Assembly (NCBI GenBank): GCA_964533705.1
Contig: CAZHMN010000024.1
Span: forward strand, 1 to 35,253
DNA length: 35,253 bases
Reading direction: 5' to 3'
Source: CAZHMN01 sp964533705
GTDB taxonomy: Bacteria; Electryoneota; B3-LCP
The notes below the pieces were generated by a model. The model saw only the letters and a program-made list of their open reading frames with translations. It was not told where the DNA came from and made no database searches. Of this stretch, positions 7,511 through 16,836 are shown one piece after another. Both the position numbers and the translations under genes were made by a program. How positions within the stretch are numbered: the stretch's first letter is position 1; the number at the start of each line of letters is the position of its first letter.

Positions 7511-8599
7511 TTAGAACTGATAGATCAACGAGATGCGGTGCGCATTTCCGAGGTCAGCGCGCATGAAGGCGTAGTCGCAAGTGATGTGCCAGTATTTAAT
7601 GCCCATGCCGGCGTTCCAGGTCCCGAAGTCGATGTCATCCCACAAGCCCGAAACGAATTCGCCCCAATCGAGGCGGTTAAAGCCGAATCGAAAGGACAGT
7701 TTTTTATCCCAGATATACTCCATTCCGAAGCGGCCGTCATATGAATAGCGGGTGTTCGAAACTCTCTCGATATTGAATTCGCTCTTGATCGCGGGAATAT
7801 CCTGGTGGTAGGCCAGCCCGATTCTCAGGTTCTGAGTGATGACGTCGGTATTGCCCTCCCCCCAGTCAATGCCGGTCTTGGTAAAATCCTGATAGGCGAT
7901 ACCTAATGCGAAATCGCCCAGGAAGGGTTTTGAGAACATGTCCGCCAGAGAGAAGCGCAATTGGAGGCCCGCATCAGCACCAATGCCGAAGGCTTCACTG
8001 GTGTACAGTTTCTGGCGGATCATCTTGAGGTTAATTCCATAGGGAATTTCCAGCGGTAACACGAAGAAGGCCCAACCCAGGTCGAGATTGAACTTGTTCA
8101 TCTTGGCGAAGCTGATGAAAAGGGCGTCTTCGGCGTCATCGAAATATCCCTGGGGGACGCCGTCAATTAGCTGCTTGCGCTCTTCCAGAGAATAGCCGGC
8201 ATCTTCTGAATAATCGGGGAAGATGGGGATCTGATCGACAGCCAAGCGTACCCAGTGTACGGCCAGCGCTGCGCCGGTAATGGGGAAGACGGCTCCCATC
8301 ACCGAATGCTGGGCCAGCGGGTCGCCGAAATCCCCGAACTGGTTATTGTACATACCCCAAATGGAGATGCTGGGCACGCGCGCCAGGCCAGCCGGGTTCC
8401 AATAAAAGGATGAAGGATCTTCTGCTAATGCGCAGTAGGCGCCACCCATGCCGAGTGCTCTGCCCCCGACCCCGATTTCCAAAAATTCCCCTGCGTAACG
8501 GGTGGCAAGGGCCGTTGAAGTCAGAGTAGTGATCAAGAAGAGAATCGTTACAGCGATGGTATAAGGCTTATAAGTTGATTTCACGGATTTCACCTTCAA
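7511..8599 (-). CDS. porV: PorV/PorQ-family outer membrane beta-barrel (UPF0164-like)
   Basis: A 362-residue outer-membrane barrel. After a signal peptide (residues 1-32) comes the family signature FLEIGVGGRALGMGGAYCAL, then AEDPSSFYWNPAGLA. Many alternating beta strands follow, and the chain ends in an aromatic residue (SLIYQF), as expected for BAM-inserted barrels. In the type IX secretion system PorV works as a shuttle that brings substrates from the translocon to PorU. Adjacency to a PorU-like gene matches the P. gingivalis order. The start is TTG at 8599, whose TTGA overlaps the TGA stop of the PorU-like gene, giving tight translational coupling. Other members of this barrel superfamily have different roles, so the porV symbol rests mainly on context. 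Confidence 0.82.
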   Translation of the reverse strand: MKVKSVKSTYKPYTIAVTILFLITTLTSTALATRYAGEFLEIGVGGRALGMGGAYCALAEDPSSFYWNPAGLARVPSISIWGMYNNQFGDFGDPLAQHSVMGAVFPITGAALAVHWVRLAVDQIPIFPDYSEDAGYSLEERKQLIDGVPQGYFDDAEDALFISFAKMNKFNLDLGWAFFVLPLEIPYGINLKMIRQKLYTSEAFGIGADAGLQLRFSLADMFSKPFLGDFALGIAYQDFTKTGIDWGEGNTDVITQNLRIGLAYHQDIPAIKSEFNIERVSNTRYSYDGRFGMEYIWDKKLSFRFGFNRLDWGEFVSGLWDDIDFGTWNAGMGIKYWHITCDYAFMRADLGNAHRISLIYQF

Positions 8600-11500
8600 C
8601 GCAGTTTGGCCAGTTTCATGGTGCGCTCAATTTCTTGATCTCCGCGCCGAGCCTTGAGTTTATAAAAGTACACGCCGTTGGCGATATTGGCTCCGTCCTG
8701 GTCGCGGCCATCCCAGTAGATTTCTCCGTAGTTGATCTCCTCGGCCGAGTCGCTGTGCAGTGTGCGGATGAGCCGACCTGAAACGGTATAAACTTGTATC
8801 CTTACCGGTTCGGTTGTCTGTTCGGTTAGTCTATATACGAAATAGGTTTTGTTTTTGAAGGGATTGGGGTAATTCCCCACAAAATCCAGGCGAAACTGAC
8901 CCATAACCTGAAACTGAATGGACGCTGATCCGGCATTTCCGGCCAGATCCTGGGAGAAGACGAAGACGGAATGAGATCCCACGTCGAAGGTGGGATTAAA
9001 GGACAGCGTCAGGACCTGGCCGCTTTCGTCCACGTTGACGCTGATCAGGTTGGAGTCCACGGCGACGGTGTCGTCAACGGAAATCCAGTAGGTGCCCGGC
9101 GCGGCGCTGACTCCGCCTGGATCCTGTATGAGCGCTGAAATCTTCGGGTGGCTGGGGACGTACCCCCCGGGCGTATAGATCTGTCCTTCGACGCTGATCT
9201 CCACCGTCGGCCCCTGTTTGTCGCCGTTTTGCAGCAGAGTATAAGCGCCCGCAAAGTGACCTCCGGAGGAAAATCGGTAGTTGGGATCGGGAGGTGAGGA
9301 TAGAGTCTGAACGTCGGTGTTGAGCAGCTGCCACAAAGGCTGGCCGGGAGCCCGGTAATGAATGGCCATGTCTTCGAGGACGCTGAGGGTGTCGTATTTC
9401 GTCAGATCAACCGCAAGTTTGAGCGAATCTCCGACGATTTCGATATCCCCCAAAAGGTCGATTTCGAAGCCCAATCCAGGCAAAAACCCCGATGGATCCT
9501 GCAAGACGAAAGAGAGATTCGATTGTGTGACCGGCAATTCCAGGTCATCCACCTGCCGGAAGGTGATGACGCCCTGGTCGCCGCTGATGCCACCCGGCGG
9601 GATAAAGACCCGGAAAGCCCAGGAATCATCGCTCAGTATCAAGGTGTCGCCTGTGCCGGTTGAGGTCGAAACGGTGAAATGATCAGCCGTCAGTGAGGCG
9701 GCATAGGGATCGGTGGGATCGGAATCATCCACCCAACCGTTTTCATTCATGCGCACTTCAAAGCCGTATTCGCCCGGGCTCAAGTTTGAAAGGATGTAGG
9801 CCTCTGCGATTGATTCGGGCTCCAGATCGTAAATGATCGTACTACCGAGGGGCTGATTTTCAGGCTCCGTGAGATAGAATCCGATATCCAGTGAATCAAT
9901 GAGCGCCTGTCCCAGATTTTCGACCTCGATGATCAGGGCGGCGGCGTTTTCCCGCATGCCCATGTTCAGGCTCTGGTAAACCCAGGCGGGATCAGGGCGG
10001 CTGTCCAGGATGTAGAAAATGAGTTCCTCGCTGGAGGCCGTATCCCCCTGTGCATCCGTGGTTTTCACCCAGGCGATGACGCGGTCACCAACGCCGTAGG
10101 GATACATCGAAGTATCAATAGTTGTGGTGGTCTGATACCAGTTTGGAGCTGCCATTGGGTTCATAGGCAGGGAATCGTGTTCGACGATGGCTATTCCTTC
10201 ATCGGATTCGATGTGGAAGTGCGCCCAGACGGAATCAACTCCCTGGGCGTTCAGGACTTTGGCTTTGAATCCGAAGGCGTCCCGATCGTACACCGGGCTG
10301 GGGATGGAAGTCAGGGAATCAACCACACTGGTGTCGGTGTAAGCATCTAACAGGTAGAGCGGGGCGGCGACATGATAGACATCGGCCCCGGAAGGTTCCC
10401 ATAAACTCAGTCGGTAGGTGCCTCCCGTCAGGCTGACGGAGTCGCCCAGGGAGGGCAAGACGAAGTCCGCCTGGAGACCCTCTTCAGATGCGCTCAGGGG
10501 ATACTCGAACGGTTGGCCGAATTGCAACGCCGGGTAGTCGTAATCATCGTAGACGCGCAAAATACCCTGGTAATTCTCAAAATCACCTGGAAGGACGATA
10601 CTGATGGAGTCCCCTTCCGAGGCGAATTCCGGGGTGACGTCCGGCAGGTCATCGGGCAGTGAGGCGAAGGCCAGCTTTACCGAAGGATCTCCCAGAAGAT
10701 TCATCAGGTACATGGTATCGAAGGATTCCACCGAACCGCCCTGACCATAATAAGCGTAGTAGGAGATTTTTGCGAGATTGATTAACTCACCCAGGCATAA
10801 TTCGGGATCGTCGTAGAGCAGTCCGACGAGCTCCTCCTGCAACCAGCCCCCGTTGATGAACCACCCAAGCCCGGTTGATGCCAGTACGCCGATGGCTCCC
10901 TTTTCGGGTTCGAATATGAATTCTTCGCCCAGAATCAATCCCTGTTCGGGCGTATCGAAAGCGCCGATGAAACAGGTGAAGTTGGTGATGAAGGGATATT
11001 TGCCCTGATTGGAAAGCTGGGGCAGGTTTTCGAGGCGGAAGAGCGAATTATCCGACCAGACCGCGCCGGCTCCATGTCCGTTGTAATCCACCACTAAGAC
11101 GCCGTCATCAAACAGGTCAATTAAGTCAATAGTTCCGCCGTAGAAGGGGCTGGTTATGGGATCTGTGGCCAGTCGTTCGACCAGGATATCGTCTTCAAGC
11201 CGGCTGATCACGTCCTGGCTCATGGATAAGAAAGAGATGCCCGCCACCCCGCCTTCGCCCGATACGAAGAGGTGTTTGCTGCGCCAGTTCCCGGGTTGGG
11301 GATCGGTTTCGTATTCTTCCAGTTTCTGGAGGTAACCGATTAGTTCATCTTCGGTTCTGGCGGAAATCCGCCCCACGGCCAGGTCAGGGATGATGTCGTC
11401 GTCCAGCAGACTGTACCAGTAGTCGCTGGCGACGGCACCGTAAGCTTTTGTCTGGACGTAAGGTGCCGGGATCAGGTTACCGCCCAATCCGTATTTGTCT

Positions 11501-13617
11501 CGCGTATCGTAAGAACCATCACCGACCAGGAGCAGAAACTCAGGAGGGGTGGGCAGGGCGAGCAGAAGGTCCTTGATGGCCTGAGGTGAATAAATTCCGT
11601 ATGAAAAGTCGTCGAAGACCTCGTTGATGAAGACCAGTTCGGTGCGACCGAGGGTGGCGTTACGGCGGGAAATGAGATCATTCAAAGCCTGAACGTTCTC
11701 GAAAACCGGACTGGCGATTACCAGCAATTTGATGGCACCCCCTGCACTCAAGCGGCTCAAGAGATCGGCGTTTTCTACGGCGGAAGCCGAATCCGGCGCG
11801 AGTTTGGCCGCAGGCGTTAAAGCGATGTATTCACGGTCACCGTAAGGGCGATCTTGAAAGTGGATTTTATAGCGGGTTTGATTTTGAGTCTGATAAGGAG
11901 TGATTTCGGCGTTGATGATCTTCGATTGACCCAGCTTGAAAAGGTCAATCTGCGAAGAGGAAAATCCCTCGATTTTAAAGTCCACCAGAGTATCTACCGC
12001 GGCATCGGGAGGCGTGAAGCGGATCATATCCCCGTCGGCTTTGTACAGGCGCGGGTAGGTGATTTCAAACCAGTTTAAGAGGATGGTATCGTATTCACCG
12101 GCATCGGTATCAACGGGCACGAAGATGGAGAACTGGTTGGTGCCGTGTACCAGGTTGCTCGGTGAAATTCCCTCGTCGCCCTGAGCGTCCAGAATCACCC
12201 CGGTTTGCCCCACCCACCAGGAAGCGCCTGAAGATCCCGCTTCCAGAGCGGGCGAGTTTTGGTCGTTCAAGCTGACGTAGGCGTGGTGGTAGCCGCCCTG
12301 TCCGTAATCGTCCGGGTAGGTTTGACCCATGAGGGCGGTGCGGACTCGGGTTTTTGTAAGGGCATCGGTGTCGGGGTAGGGGAGGTGGACGAGATAGTTG
12401 CGCGTTTGGGAAGCTTTCACACCGTTATCATAATACCAGTGCTCCTTCAGAGAATCGGGGCTGACCTGCGAAAGGCGATCGTAATAGTTATTTTCCTCGA
12501 AATGAGTGAAGTACGGATAGGAAGTGGCTCGGAACATCTTCAGTTCGTCCACTTCGACGACTTCGCCCGATTCTTCAATCAAGCGGGATCCTAATGATTC
12601 CCCCCAGGAAAGCCAGTAAACGTTGACGTCGGTGTATAAATCACCGTAGATTTCGGGATTTTGATCAATATAGGTGCCGATTAACTTCTCGCCCCAGAAT
12701 TCGATATAGTCCCCTTCATCGAAGCGGCCGTCGGCTTCTCCGAAGACGTAAATGGGTTGCTCTTCGCCTCTGTTCTCGAGTCTAATCGTCCGCGGGTCCA
12801 CTCCGGATAGATTGACGCCCCAGGAGGCCAAGTCGCCTGCGTTTATATGGTAAAGCCCATCCTCTGAGACGTAGATCTTCAGCCTGGTTTGCGCTGTGGA
12901 GGTGCTGGCGGGGGGAGGAAGCGGCAGCGTTCCCGCGAAAGCGGGTAGCGGCAGAGATCCGGTGAGGGTGCGCAATGAGGCAGATAGTGTGGTGCGGCGT
13001 TGGCCGGGCTGGGGATCGGTGGGGTGCTGCAGCCGCAAGGTTATGGATCTCAGGTAAGTTGCCTCGTGTGTGCGTTCATTCCAGCGCACGGGTTGGATTT
13101 GCAGCACCGAGAGAAGTGCACCGCGGTATCGGCCCAGATCATAGATTGAGGCCCAATCAGCGGATGCGGACACGTTGAAATTGTGGTTTCTATCGGACGG
13201 CATAGAATCCAACCGGCCGGAAGCAGAAATCCTCTGGTCTCCGGAGAAGGTGCCGGGAGTCTGGTCCAGAGGCAGGATGGCGGTATCGGTTTCGAGGACC
13301 TGAACGCTCAGATCTTTCGCCTGCCCGGGAATCAGCAGGCGGTAGGCGGGCAGCAATCGGCCCCGACTGTCGGGGATGCGGGGGAGATCGCCCATCGACA
13401 GAATCGTTCCAAAAGCCGAGGAACGGGGTTGCACTGCGGGAAAATTAACCTGAACGACCAATTCACCGGCCTTGCGTTCAAGGATTTTTAGCTCGGGGCT
13501 GCGGAGAAGGAGTTGATCCTGGGCGATTCCGGCGAGCCAGACCGCGGGAATAAGGATGCAGGTCAGGGCGAATATTCCGGAAACTTTAACTTTGCAAAAA
13601 GTGTTGAGTATTTTCAC
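8596..13617 (-). CDS. porU: PorU-like C25 (gingipain-family) peptidase with FlgD-like sorting domain
   Basis: A 1673-residue secreted protein. In type IX secretion, PorU removes the C-terminal signal of cargo and attaches the cargo to the cell surface. Residues 1-33 are a signal peptide. An N-terminal beta region at about 230-330 has the pattern KIYVSEDGLYHINAGDL and GRFDEGDYIEFWGE. The peptidase domain spans about 625-990, with VGDGSYDTRD near 695, catalytic His848 in DYNGHGAG and catalytic Cys882 in NFTCFIG. The His-Cys spacing of 34 fits gingipains. Long Ig-like repeats follow. Residues about 1575-1673 form a FlgD-like type A sorting domain (GNYPNPF, YWDGRDQDGANIANGVYFYK, and a KLAKLR end). 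The start is GTG at 13617. The gene leads the operon and has a good promoter upstream. A cargo C25 peptidase is the alternative to true PorU; PorV adjacency favours PorU. Confidence 0.88.
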   Translation of the reverse strand: MKILNTFCKVKVSGIFALTCILIPAVWLAGIAQDQLLLRSPELKILERKAGELVVQVNFPAVQPRSSAFGTILSMGDLPRIPDSRGRLLPAYRLLIPGQAKDLSVQVLETDTAILPLDQTPGTFSGDQRISASGRLDSMPSDRNHNFNVSASADWASIYDLGRYRGALLSVLQIQPVRWNERTHEATYLRSITLRLQHPTDPQPGQRRTTLSASLRTLTGSLPLPAFAGTLPLPPPASTSTAQTRLKIYVSEDGLYHINAGDLASWGVNLSGVDPRTIRLENRGEEQPIYVFGEADGRFDEGDYIEFWGEKLIGTYIDQNPEIYGDLYTDVNVYWLSWGESLGSRLIEESGEVVEVDELKMFRATSYPYFTHFEENNYYDRLSQVSPDSLKEHWYYDNGVKASQTRNYLVHLPYPDTDALTKTRVRTALMGQTYPDDYGQGGYHHAYVSLNDQNSPALEAGSSGASWWVGQTGVILDAQGDEGISPSNLVHGTNQFSIFVPVDTDAGEYDTILLNWFEITYPRLYKADGDMIRFTPPDAAVDTLVDFKIEGFSSSQIDLFKLGQSKIINAEITPYQTQNQTRYKIHFQDRPYGDREYIALTPAAKLAPDSASAVENADLLSRLSAGGAIKLLVIASPVFENVQALNDLISRRNATLGRTELVFINEVFDDFSYGIYSPQAIKDLLLALPTPPEFLLLVGDGSYDTRDKYGLGGNLIPAPYVQTKAYGAVASDYWYSLLDDDIIPDLAVGRISARTEDELIGYLQKLEEYETDPQPGNWRSKHLFVSGEGGVAGISFLSMSQDVISRLEDDILVERLATDPITSPFYGGTIDLIDLFDDGVLVVDYNGHGAGAVWSDNSLFRLENLPQLSNQGKYPFITNFTCFIGAFDTPEQGLILGEEFIFEPEKGAIGVLASTGLGWFINGGWLQEELVGLLYDDPELCLGELINLAKISYYAYYGQGGSVESFDTMYLMNLLGDPSVKLAFASLPDDLPDVTPEFASEGDSISIVLPGDFENYQGILRVYDDYDYPALQFGQPFEYPLSASEEGLQADFVLPSLGDSVSLTGGTYRLSLWEPSGADVYHVAAPLYLLDAYTDTSVVDSLTSIPSPVYDRDAFGFKAKVLNAQGVDSVWAHFHIESDEGIAIVEHDSLPMNPMAAPNWYQTTTTIDTSMYPYGVGDRVIAWVKTTDAQGDTASSEELIFYILDSRPDPAWVYQSLNMGMRENAAALIIEVENLGQALIDSLDIGFYLTEPENQPLGSTIIYDLEPESIAEAYILSNLSPGEYGFEVRMNENGWVDDSDPTDPYAASLTADHFTVSTSTGTGDTLILSDDSWAFRVFIPPGGISGDQGVITFRQVDDLELPVTQSNLSFVLQDPSGFLPGLGFEIDLLGDIEIVGDSLKLAVDLTKYDTLSVLEDMAIHYRAPGQPLWQLLNTDVQTLSSPPDPNYRFSSGGHFAGAYTLLQNGDKQGPTVEISVEGQIYTPGGYVPSHPKISALIQDPGGVSAAPGTYWISVDDTVAVDSNLISVNVDESGQVLTLSFNPTFDVGSHSVFVFSQDLAGNAGSASIQFQVMGQFRLDFVGNYPNPFKNKTYFVYRLTEQTTEPVRIQVYTVSGRLIRTLHSDSAEEINYGEIYWDGRDQDGANIANGVYFYKLKARRGDQEIERTMKLAKLR

Positions 13618-13665
13618 GGATATATGCCGTTCACTTAGGGGGAAAATTCTGCCGATTCGGGGTGT

Positions 13666-13694
13666 AAATTAACCAAGCTCCAGAAAAATTGCAA
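13666..13694 (-). promoter_or_regulatory. Sigma-70-like promoter for the PorU operon
   Basis: On the minus strand TTGCAA (13694-13689), a 17-nt spacer and TAATTT (13671-13666) precede the GTG start at 13617. The implied leader is about 40 nt. This lies in the 288-nt gap between the divergent PorU and MoxR units. For the MoxR side I see only a weak candidate (TTGTAA, 19 nt, TATTTT at 13853-13883). Confidence 0.5.
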
Positions 13695-13905
13695 GATAAA
13701 TTAGAGAAATTTAGACCGGTGCTGGAAGTTTTTCATTCAATTATGATTCCCCCGGAAAAGGATTGGACGCCAGCGGCTCGGATTGGAACTTTTCGGAAGC
13801 CCTCTGGTTAATTTCTAATGAGTCGCACAATCGAATCGTGGCTCTTTATTCTTTGTAAATAAGAGACATGAGATTGGTATTTTAAAATCAACATTGAGGA
13901 TAAAA

Positions 13906-14910
13906 TTGGCTGTATCCACCAGTTCCAAGGACATAGAGGTCATCACCGGGCAGGTTAAGGAACACTCGGCCTTTGTGGATGACCTTTTGGGGCAGATTCA
14001 GAACGAAATCGTCGGTCAGAAGAAGATGGTCGAAAGGCTCCTGATCGGCCTTTTAGCCGACGGTCACATCTTGCTCGAAGGGGTGCCTGGATTAGCGAAG
14101 ACCATGGCCGCCAAATCGCTAGCGCTGGCCATTCAAGCACGCTTTCAACGTATACAGTTCACCCCCGATCTGCTGCCCGCCGATCTGATTGGCACGCTGA
14201 TCTACAACCAGAAAACCGGTAAGTTTGCCGTCAAGAAAGGGCCTATCTTCGCCAACTTCATTTTAGCGGACGAAATCAACCGCGCTCCGGCCAAGGTGCA
14301 GTCCGCTCTCTTAGAAGCCATGCAAGAACGACAGGTGACCCTCGGCGAGGAGACGTTTCCACTGGACGCCCCCTTCTTAGTTCTGGCCACTCAAAATCCC
14401 ATCGAACAGGAGGGGACTTATCCACTGCCTGAAGCCCAGGTGGATCGCTTTATGCTGAAGGTGCTGATTGACTACCCGCAGCGTGAGGAGGAGCGCGCCA
14501 TCCTGAACCGTCACGCGGTGGTTCACGATTTGGACATTAAGCCGGTGATTTCGACGGAGCAGATTCTGCGGGCGCGTGCCTCGGTAGCCAGCATTTATGC
14601 CGACGAAAAGATAGAAAATTACATATTGGACATTGTCTTTGCCACGCGGCAACCTGAAGGTTACGGACTGGAGAAGCTGCGGGATTATATCGCCTATGGA
14701 GCCTCCCCGAGGGCGACGCTATACCTTATGCAGGCGGCCAAATGCCACGCTTTCCTGCGGCACCGTGGCTTCGTAATACCCGATGACATAAAGGAGATCG
14801 GTCCGGACGTACTGCGCCACCGGATTACGGTCACTTACGAGGCTGAAGCTGAGGAAATCACTTCCGAGCAGATCATCCAGGAGATTTTTAATCATATCGA
14901 GGTGCCGTAG
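13906..14910 (+). CDS. moxR: MoxR-family AAA+ ATPase
   Basis: A 334-residue cytoplasmic AAA+ ATPase. MoxR proteins act with von Willebrand factor A (VWA) domain partners as chaperone-like remodelling machines for envelope or metallo-protein complexes. Visible are Walker A GVPGLAKT (59-66), Walker B ILADEINRAP with Asp122-Glu123, the sensor ATQNPIEQEGTYPLPEAQVD (161-180) and the C-terminal lid with SPRAT. I chose TTG 13906 because AGGA ends 5 nt before it. A TTG four codons upstream (13894) is also in frame but overlaps that ribosome site. It is the first gene of the MoxR/DUF58/Bat operon. Confidence 0.95.
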   Translation: MAVSTSSKDIEVITGQVKEHSAFVDDLLGQIQNEIVGQKKMVERLLIGLLADGHILLEGVPGLAKTMAAKSLALAIQARFQRIQFTPDLLPADLIGTLIYNQKTGKFAVKKGPIFANFILADEINRAPAKVQSALLEAMQERQVTLGEETFPLDAPFLVLATQNPIEQEGTYPLPEAQVDRFMLKVLIDYPQREEERAILNRHAVVHDLDIKPVISTEQILRARASVASIYADEKIENYILDIVFATRQPEGYGLEKLRDYIAYGASPRATLYLMQAAKCHAFLRHRGFVIPDDIKEIGPDVLRHRITVTYEAEAEEITSEQIIQEIFNHIEVP

Positions 14911-14986
14911 GGTAAAGCATTGAACAGCAGATCGCGGGAACAGGTGCTGACTCCCGCATTGCATTCAAACGGGCATTGCTTGTTAA

Positions 14987-15862
14987 ATGGATACTCGCGA
15001 GATTCTTAAAAAAGTCAGGCAGATTGAAATAAAAACCCGAGGAATCGTCGAGGAAATCTTTTCCGGAGAATATCACTCCGTTTTCAAGGGGCGGGGGATT
15101 GAATTCGCCGAGGTGCGGGAGTACATTCCCGGAGATGACATCCGCTCGGTGGACTGGAACGTGACAGCCCGCATGGGGTATCCTTACGTCAAGCTCTTCG
15201 AAGAGGAGCGGGAGTTAACCTTGATGCTCCTGTGCGATTTCTCTTCGTCGGGATATTTCGGTTCCGTGCGGCAAATGAAGATCGAAGTGGCCATTGAGGT
15301 GGCGGCTCTGCTGGCATTTTCGGCCATCAAAAACCACGATAAGGTCGGTCTTCTACTGTTCACGGATTCCATTGAAAAGTACGTGCCGCCCAAGAAGGGG
15401 AAGACGCACGTCCTGCGAATATTGCGGGAACTCATCTCTTTTCAGCCTGAACGGGCGGGCACGAATATTGGAGAGGCCTTAAGCTACTTCAGCCGAATTG
15501 GATTACGCCGTTCGATCGCTTTTTTAATCAGCGATTTCTGGGATCAGGGGTACGAGGACCATCTGCGTTTGATCAGCAAGAAGCACGACCTGATCGCCCT
15601 GACCCTGCGCGATCCCAGGGAAGAGGAGATCCCTCCGGTTGGACTGCTCAAATTGCAGGACGCTGAAACGGGCGGTGAATATTGGGTGGATACCTATGAC
15701 AGCTCGGTTCGGAAGCAGGTTCGGGACGGGGTGGCGGCGAAGAGAAGGGAGCTCAAGAGTCTTCTTGCGTCCTGTGACGTTGATCAGGTTGAGCTGCGCA
15801 TGGATCAGGATTATATCCGGCCGCTGACACGCTTTTTCAGGATGAGGGCGAGGCGGAAATGA
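14987..15862 (+). CDS. DUF58 protein (VWA-like partner of MoxR)
   Basis: A 291-residue soluble protein with the DUF58 signature at residues 35-62 (GRGIEFAEVREYIPGDDIRS, then VDWNVTAR). The domain that follows has a VWA-like fold; Asp84, Ser86 and Ser88 (DFSSS) form the metal-site DxSxS motif. DUF58 proteins nearly always neighbour MoxR ATPases and are thought to be their partners. The ATG at 14987 is 76 nt after moxR, with only a weak ribosome site. Its stop overlaps the next start as ATGA at 15859-15862. Confidence 0.93.
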   Translation: MDTREILKKVRQIEIKTRGIVEEIFSGEYHSVFKGRGIEFAEVREYIPGDDIRSVDWNVTARMGYPYVKLFEEERELTLMLLCDFSSSGYFGSVRQMKIEVAIEVAALLAFSAIKNHDKVGLLLFTDSIEKYVPPKKGKTHVLRILRELISFQPERAGTNIGEALSYFSRIGLRRSIAFLISDFWDQGYEDHLRLISKKHDLIALTLRDPREEEIPPVGLLKLQDAETGGEYWVDTYDSSVRKQVRDGVAAKRRELKSLLASCDVDQVELRMDQDYIRPLTRFFRMRARRK

Positions 15863-16836
15863 GGCGGCAGTTGGCGGCAATTCTCCTCGTAGGGTTTTTC
15901 TTTTGCGGATCCGCTGATGCTGATCTGAGTGCGAGCCTCGAAGTCAGCGGCGACTCGCTGCGTATCGGGGACGAATTGGAGATGCAGTTAGAGGTCGAAA
16001 TGCCGACTGAGGGGCAGCTTTTACTGCCTGATTGGCAGAAAGCCCTGGATCCCTTTGAGTTGCTGGCGCCGCCTGATACGTCCGTTTTTCAGGTGAGTGA
16101 TAACCACCGTCAGTTGCAGTTGCACCTGCGGACGACCTGTTATTCCGCCGGCGCTCAGGTCGTTCAGCCTCTTGAGTTGCGCTGGATTTCCGATGACGGT
16201 ACGGTTGTGGATTCAACTGAAACGGAACCGCAGGTTGTCCTCGTGCAGGGGGTCATCCCCGATTCGATCCTGGCGATGGTGGATACCAGCAGCCAGCCGT
16301 ATCATTTTCTCCAGCCCAACCGGAGATTGAAGCTATCCTATAGCTTCGCCGAGGTTGCCTTCTGGATTTTGATCGCGCTGGGGGCGGCGGGGGCAACTGT
16401 TCTGGTCTACTGGTTACTCCGCCGCAGGAAACGAGTCACCGAGGAAGCTGAAATCGGCCCGCCGCAGCGGCCCGCGCACGAGATAGCTCTCGAAGAATTG
16501 GATAAGTTGCGGGATAAGAGGCTTTACCAGGCAGGGCACGTTAAGTTATACTATAGTGGATTAAGTGACATAATCCGGCGGTACTTCGAAGCGCGCTACG
16601 AAGTGCCGGCGATGGAATCAACCAGTTTCCAGCTCTTACGGGATATGGAAACGCATCTAACGGATCAAAACCTCGTATCTGTGCTGGGGACTCTGCTCAC
16701 GGATGCCGATCTGGCCAAGTTCGCCAAGCATCAGCCGGACGCGCAGACCTGTCAGCGCGATCTTGAGAACGCCTACGTTCTGGTGAATAAGACGAAGCCG
16801 AAGCCCAAACCTCTGTTGACCGAGGAGGCGGCCTGA
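15859..16836 (+). CDS. Membrane-anchored protein with periplasmic beta domain and cytoplasmic tail (DUF4381/BatD-like layout)
   Basis: A 325-residue protein. It has a signal peptide (1-21), a beta-rich periplasmic domain (about 22-135) that resembles the start of BatD-type domains (ASLEVSGDSLRIGDELEMQL), a single transmembrane helix (about 165-187) followed by RRRKR, and a helical cytoplasmic tail (about 205-315). The tail (ALEELDKLRDKRLYQAGHVK, YYSGLSDIIRRYFEARY) is like that of DUF4381 proteins in MoxR/VWA operons. Position between the DUF58 protein and BatA supports membership of the same complex. It overlaps BatA by 1 nt (TGATG). The exact family name is my best recollection. Confidence 0.8.
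   Translation: MRRQLAAILLVGFFFCGSADADLSASLEVSGDSLRIGDELEMQLEVEMPTEGQLLLPDWQKALDPFELLAPPDTSVFQVSDNHRQLQLHLRTTCYSAGAQVVQPLELRWISDDGTVVDSTETEPQVVLVQGVIPDSILAMVDTSSQPYHFLQPNRRLKLSYSFAEVAFWILIALGAAGATVLVYWLLRRRKRVTEEAEIGPPQRPAHEIALEELDKLRDKRLYQAGHVKLYYSGLSDIIRRYFEARYEVPAMESTSFQLLRDMETHLTDQNLVSVLGTLLTDADLAKFAKHQPDAQTCQRDLENAYVLVNKTKPKPKPLLTEEAA

Noticed and set aside
13853..13883. Possible promoter for moxR (TTGTAA and TATTTT)
   Set aside because: The 19-nt spacer is too long for confidence; no better pair was found, so the promoter remains unassigned.
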